64,000 bases of DNA from Ricinus communis (taxonomy: Eukaryota; Streptophyta; Magnoliopsida; Malpighiales; Euphorbiaceae). The position numbers were made by a program, and so were the translations under genes. Location: NCBI RefSeq assembly GCF_019578655.1, contig NC_063265.1, positions 1,054,001 through 1,118,000 of the forward strand, written 5' to 3'. Shown here one piece after another: positions 59,514 to 64,000 of this stretch; positions within the stretch are counted from its first letter, which is position 1, and each line of letters begins with the position of its first letter. The notes beneath the pieces were generated by a model. That model ran no database searches, was not told where the DNA came from, and saw only the letters and a program-made list of their open reading frames with translations.

Positions 59514-59715
59514 TACCTACTTCTTTTCACCTTCCTTCCATACCTCTAGAAGGCAGGAGTCACTAGTTACTTGCTCATCGTCATTCGGATAAAGCTAAAG
59601 AACTACTAATCGATGCTATCGAGGCTATAGAGACTAGAATGCAAAATATGCAACGCAAGAATCACTCATTAAATAATAAAATTAAGGTAAGGATACACTA
59701 GAATCAACTTCTCTT

Positions 59716-59734
59716 ATCCCTGGTGAAGTTGTCA
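59716..59734 (-). other. Primer binding site of the Tat element
   Basis: TGACAACTTCACCAGGGAT on the minus strand, three bases after the LTR end. It resembles the TGGCGACTCCxCTGGGGA primer site of plant Tat/Ogre elements, with several mismatches. Confidence 0.6.
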
Positions 59735-59737
59735 CTA

Positions 59738-61905
59738 TGAGCGGTGGTTTCAGGCGCACATCCAAGTGTTTTTAGCGACTACGGCACTGTAAGGCTTTTC
59801 AACCTTATAAGAACATGCTAACTAATCACAAAGATTAGTGAAGAGATGGGAGTTGCCACCGGGGTAATTCTACGGGACACTTTTACTAATTGAATGATAT
59901 TTCACGATTCCATAAGGAAGCTTCGCTACATCTAGAGATGGATCTAGAAGCCAATAATATTATTTGTTTATCCTCATTTTTAATTTTATTATTTAACGGG
60001 CTATTCCCTATAAATAAAATAGTTATATTTTTACAAACAAGCATTACAACATGTGAGGTCCACCTAGGTCTAGCCTATTTTATTTAAACCCAATCCCAAT
60101 ACAGAGGCCCATTTAGTCTTAGTCCAATTACAAATTATTCTTTTTAATTACCAAACAATTTAACCTAAATGGACTACCTTTTTTATATACTAAGGCCCAA
60201 TTGAGTGATCATATTCTAAGTGAGCCCATTAATTAATTAAAAGCATGGCACAAGTCCACTAAGTCTATGAATTTTAATTTAAGCCCAATATACCATCTTA
60301 TTAGCCTAATGGACTATAATTTCTATGTCAAGGTCTAATTTTAAAGCCTAATGTCTATAAGTCCAATTTTATTAAAAAGTCAGTCAGATGTTCAGGTATT
60401 TGGCATTCATTCAAAAATAAATAAAGTATAAATTAAATCTAGCTATTATAACCCTACTATAACTAAATAAATTAAAGAAAACTACTAAACTAAGTCATAG
60501 AGTATAGAAATTGACAAAAAAGGACAAAATCCAAATTTAGGTCAAGATTAGGAGCACAACCTATTAGCCTTGATCATTGAGCTGATCGGCTCTAGGGCCT
60601 CAGTCTCAGTGATTTTCCATAGATTAGATTCCTCCCTCGTCCAGAAGCCAAATTACATGCATAAAAGACAGAAAAAAATGATTAATATATGCTTAATTAA
60701 ATAGAATCAAAACACAAAACAAAATCAAATAAATAAGTAGAGGAACTTCACATATCCTAATTTTAATCATGTAACACTAAAAGACAGGTCCAATCATATG
60801 AAATAATAAATTTAACATGTAACCATAGTTATTCAATCCATCAAATTCAAAAATCAATAGAAATTATGTTATCAGATTCCAAAATCCAGCATAGATCATG
60901 TTATCATATTCTAAAACCTAGTATATATAATCATGGTAGAAACATATTAATCCATTGATAACCCTATATCTAATCACATAAATCATATAAAGCATTTGAG
61001 ATCGATCTTAATCATGTTTCTAAAATCATAAAAATTAAAAAGAAAGAGAAAATGATGTTAATGATGCAAGTTTTTGGAATACACAGGAGACATACCATAT
61101 TATGTTGATCTTTAACTCTCTAAAGATGATGAGAAGGTGGAATCAAAGATTGGATATGAATCCAGCTTTTTTAGGGTTTGTTTAAGTGTTTGATTGGTAA
61201 AAAAGGGTTTACTTAAAATCCTATGTCATTCTAAAAAGGTTCCCTAATTCAAGTTCTTTCTCCACTAACTATTTCTATCGACTGGCTAAAAAACTCTTTG
61301 CTTCATAATAGTTGTAGCTATAGCTAATTGATATAGCTAACCCTAGACCTAGGATATAATGTTATATTTATAATCACAGGGTTTAAAAAACCCTAAATAG
61401 ATTAGATAATATTAATAATTAATTAATCCCTTGATTCATCAGATCTTTAGTTAAATGAATATCCATTTAAATCCATTTAGATTCAAAATATGTATTGATA
61501 ATATCTTCTAAAAAGTATTTTTGATATTTTAAATCAATTAAATATGTAAAACAACATAAAAGAATCGAAGTATAAGATAATTGGGACTGTGTAGAGCTAA
61601 TCGGCTCTATGCAGCCAATTTAGTTATGCGTAGAGCTGATTAGCTCAAGGGTCAAAAAAGTTCAGAATTTTCTTATGATTTAGTCCTTAGATTTTTAAAA
61701 CCTATTGTTTCACCCCTCAAACTTGAATTTTTCTGTCAATTGGTCTAAATTGATTTTTAGAGAAGTAATTTTATTTCAATTACTCACAACTTTAATTGGA
61801 ATTCGCTCGTCTTCAACCTCTCGAGACTCAAGAAAGGCAGTAACTTTCATCATCAGGTTGTTGTAATTTTCTCGATATCTAAATCAGGAAAATGGGTACT
61901 GATAT
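59738..61905 (-). mobile_element. 5' LTR of the Tat element
   Basis: 2,168 bp on the minus strand, from about 61,905 (ATATCAGTACCC, where the other copies have TGTCAGCAC) to ACCGCTCA at 59,738. It includes GAGCTGATCGGCTC-type palindromes near 61,595 and 60,585, and the GGTGGACCTCACATG and GTGGCAACTCCCAT U5 blocks. The related LTR copies share this order. Confidence 0.75.
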
Positions 61906-62805
61906 TAGGGCAGCTTAATTCGACCATATTTTCACATAGTCTCTCATTATTTCACATGTATTTAAGTGTAAAAATGATAGGTAATCAGGAATAATGAAAA
62001 AATATTATGTGCTCAATTTGGCTAAAAAAGAAATTTCTTCCCTTTTCACCAAACCCAAATCGTTTTAGCGAGAACTCAGGATGAAAAGTCCCAGTTTGGG
62101 GTAGATGAGGTGCGGCCCGATGATCTAAAAGAAGAACTAGACATTTTAGAACTGATTTGAGCAAATTTGTTTGAGAAATGAAAGAGAAATCAAAGAAAGA
62201 AAAGAAAGAAGAAGAGAAAATGATAGATTGAGAAAAGAAAGGAAAGGATTATAGATATATGTCCTAAAAATAGCAAATTACCACGTTAATCCTTGATCTC
62301 CAAATTACCTCTGTCCCTAGCTAAAAAATTACCAATTTAGTCCATAGAAGAGCGAAATGTCAAAACGCAGACTCGAGCAGAAAAAATATTATTCTTCATC
62401 CCAAAGCAAAAATTATCTTAGAAAAGAAAATAAGTTAGCAATTTGACACCCGAAAGTGAAAAGTTTGCCAAATTAGACCTCGAAGTAGAACTTACAACTT
62501 TTACTTCCTAAAATGGAAAACAACCGAAAAACTCTAGACAATCTCCGGTGATGATCATCTAGAATTTTAAAAAATGTGCGAAGTCCTTAAATCAAAGCCC
62601 AGATTGGTTTGAGAAAAAATCACAAAGCTGGAGGAATTCTCTGCACATATTTGTACTTGAAGGGAAGTCTTCGAGATGTCACGGGGTTACGAAGTGAAGC
62701 TTTTACAACTCTTATATTCTTTTACAGTATCTTTGATATTTATGCTTTGTCTCAATTTATTTAAATATGGACATATTTATAAATCTTGACATACCGAGAG
62801 CAAAT
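61906..62805 (+). mobile_element. 3' internal end of a second Tat element, opposite strand
   Basis: Contains, antisense (62,135-61,980), a copy of the first exon of the PMD ORF: it starts MSSSSFRSSGR and is followed by a WDF segment like that at 40,284. It ends with TTTATAAATCTTGAC and a purine-rich run before the LTR at 62,806. No minisatellite like that at 39,650 is present. The 5' side is cut off by the 5' LTR of the other Tat element. Confidence 0.6.
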
Positions 62806-64000
62806 TGTAAGCATTAGATTTTTTTAAAATCTAGATATTGAAGGAATCATGAAAAAATCCAATAATAAAAATTGTTGTTTCTCTCGAGTCTCACAAAAGT
62901 GTGGAGGGTGGAAGTGTTGGTCAAGATTATGCTTGATCGAGCCAAAACTTTATTTTCTAAAACAACAATCAATAAATTAGGTCAAACTGACTAAAAGAAT
63001 CAAAATTAGGTCAAAATCAGGGACCAAACCGGATGTTTTTCAACCCTTGCCAACGTCTAGAGCCAATTGACTCTTATAGAGCTAGTTAGCTCAAAATTCG
63101 CTTTTTACGATAATTTTCGATGATTTTCAAATTTTGAACACCCGTAATTATCAAAATTGATTTTCTAAAGAGATTTTGTCGATATTATCTAAGTTTTTAT
63201 TTATTCTAATTATCAGATAGATTTTATGGATAATTATTTTAAATCTTAAAAATTTGCATTTATCACTTGAAAAGTGATTTTGATAAAATCATTCAATTAA
63301 TTTTAATTCCTGAAATTATCGATAAATAAATGGGGTCCTTATCTTGGTTTTTAGGATTTCCTCCACTCCTCTATAAATATGAAAGGAAACTTTAGGCTAG
63401 GGGTTGGCAATTAGAGTACAAAATGGTCGGTAAGTTTTGGCAAAATAAAATAGCGTACTATGAGTTTTAAAGAGACACTAAACATTCTAGATTCCTACCC
63501 CATTTTCAAACTGACCTCTCCTCCTCTTCAAACTCAAGAGACTACACAATACGGTAATAATTTAAGAGTTTCTCTATCTTAATCATCTCATCATACTCTC
63601 TTCTTTTTATGATTTTTATTCTTTTTATTGGCAAGATTAGGATTTGCCTTCGAGTTTGACATGTCTAGGTTTAAATATCATATTCTTGCCATGTTCTTTA
63701 TCCCATAAATCTTACCTAGATTAGATCTACATGTTTAAAACTTAAATCTGAAAACTTCTAAGTTAATTGATTAGGTCTGCATGTTAGGGTTAATTGATTA
63801 AAATGATTTAACATTAATAGATTTAGTAATATGAAACTGTCATTCAATTAAAATTTGCTTTTTAGGAAAGTTTTCTATTTCACATATGTCATTTGATGAA
63901 TCTGCCTATTTTTATTAATCTCTCCATTTAATTGCTAGCATGTTCAGGACTTAATAATTATCTTTTTTCTTATTCTTTTTGAATGATTAATCAATCTACC
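62806..64000 (+). mobile_element. 3' LTR of the second Tat element (runs off right edge)
   Basis: Starts TGTAAGCATTAG. It is colinear with the LTR at 13,934 through CTCTCGAGTCTCAC, CTCTATAAATA (63,370-63,379) and GGGGTTGGCAA, and continues to the window end. Confidence 0.75.

Larger units (their letters stand above)
39190..61905 (-). mobile_element. Large Tat-lineage Ty3/gypsy element, nested-in and decayed
   Basis: Minus-strand order: 5' LTR (61,905-59,738), primer site (59,734-59,716), gag N-terminus (59,513-59,140), unrelated insertion (59,130-57,700), protease (about 57,650-57,220), RT first half (56,480-56,143), composite insertion (56,142-47,336), RT second half, RNase H, second RNase H and integrase (47,335-44,665). 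Next come an antisense ORF (42,690-40,284 on the map), a minisatellite (40,005-39,650), a polypurine tract (39,516-39,506) and a 3' LTR start (39,505). A second, archaeal-type RNase H, a long 3' region, antisense ORFs and 3' tandem repeats are known traits of the Tat/Ogre lineage. All genes are broken. Confidence 0.82.

Overview
This window looks like nuclear DNA from a flowering plant. It is very AT-rich, has spliced genes with GT-AG introns, and is mostly made of nested LTR retrotransposons, DNA transposons and microsatellites. One gene encodes an acidic Glu/Ala/Pro/Lys-rich protein whose ends and length match the rubber-tree allergen family Hev b 5. That suggests Euphorbiaceae (relatives of Hevea, cassava, Jatropha or castor). 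The species cannot be fixed from this sequence alone.

Only two host genes look intact. At 10.17-11.24 kb (+) is the two-exon Hev b 5-like gene, with a TATA box and a first coding exon of only five codons. At 17.24-22.86 kb (-) is an eight-exon gene for EMC3, the insertase-type subunit of the ER membrane protein complex. All its splice sites and phases can be followed and give 246 residues. It has one large 4.2 kb intron.

Mobile-element layout, left to right. 0-5 kb: a decayed Ty1/copia element (-) whose LTR runs off the left edge. 13.9-16.3 kb: a Tat-type LTR (+) carrying a hAT-like MITE with a perfect 8-bp target duplication. 23.3-27.0 kb: a Mutator-like element with long terminal inverted repeats and a broken GRF zinc-finger ORF, interrupted by an 844-bp TRIM (71-bp interior, perfect 5-bp target duplication). 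29.1-32.2 kb: a 3.07-kb solo LTR with a perfect 5-bp target duplication. 33.2-37.9 kb: Tat/gypsy scraps and another MITE. 37.9-38.8 kb: a spliced CACTA-type transposase remnant.

39.2-61.9 kb: a large Tat-lineage Ty3/gypsy element (-). It has a 2.17-kb 5' LTR, a tRNA-type primer site, gag, protease, RT, two RNase H domains and integrase. Its 3' region holds an antisense plant-mobile-domain ORF and a minisatellite. An 8.8-kb composite insertion (47,336-56,142) splits its RT and in turn contains a young, CRM-like Ty3/gypsy element (48,417-55,360). Beyond 61.9 kb lies the 3' end and LTR of a second Tat element in the opposite orientation.

The most unusual structure is the composite at 47,336-56,142. 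A 5-bp target duplication (ACTAT/GCTAT) brackets it, and the host RT reading frame resumes exactly when it is removed. Yet both of its outer ends are U5 ends of LTRs, so it is head-to-head rather than a normal LTR element. It also joins a TRIM half to a different LTR family at a shared U5 terminus. No coding system outside transposons and the two host genes was found.
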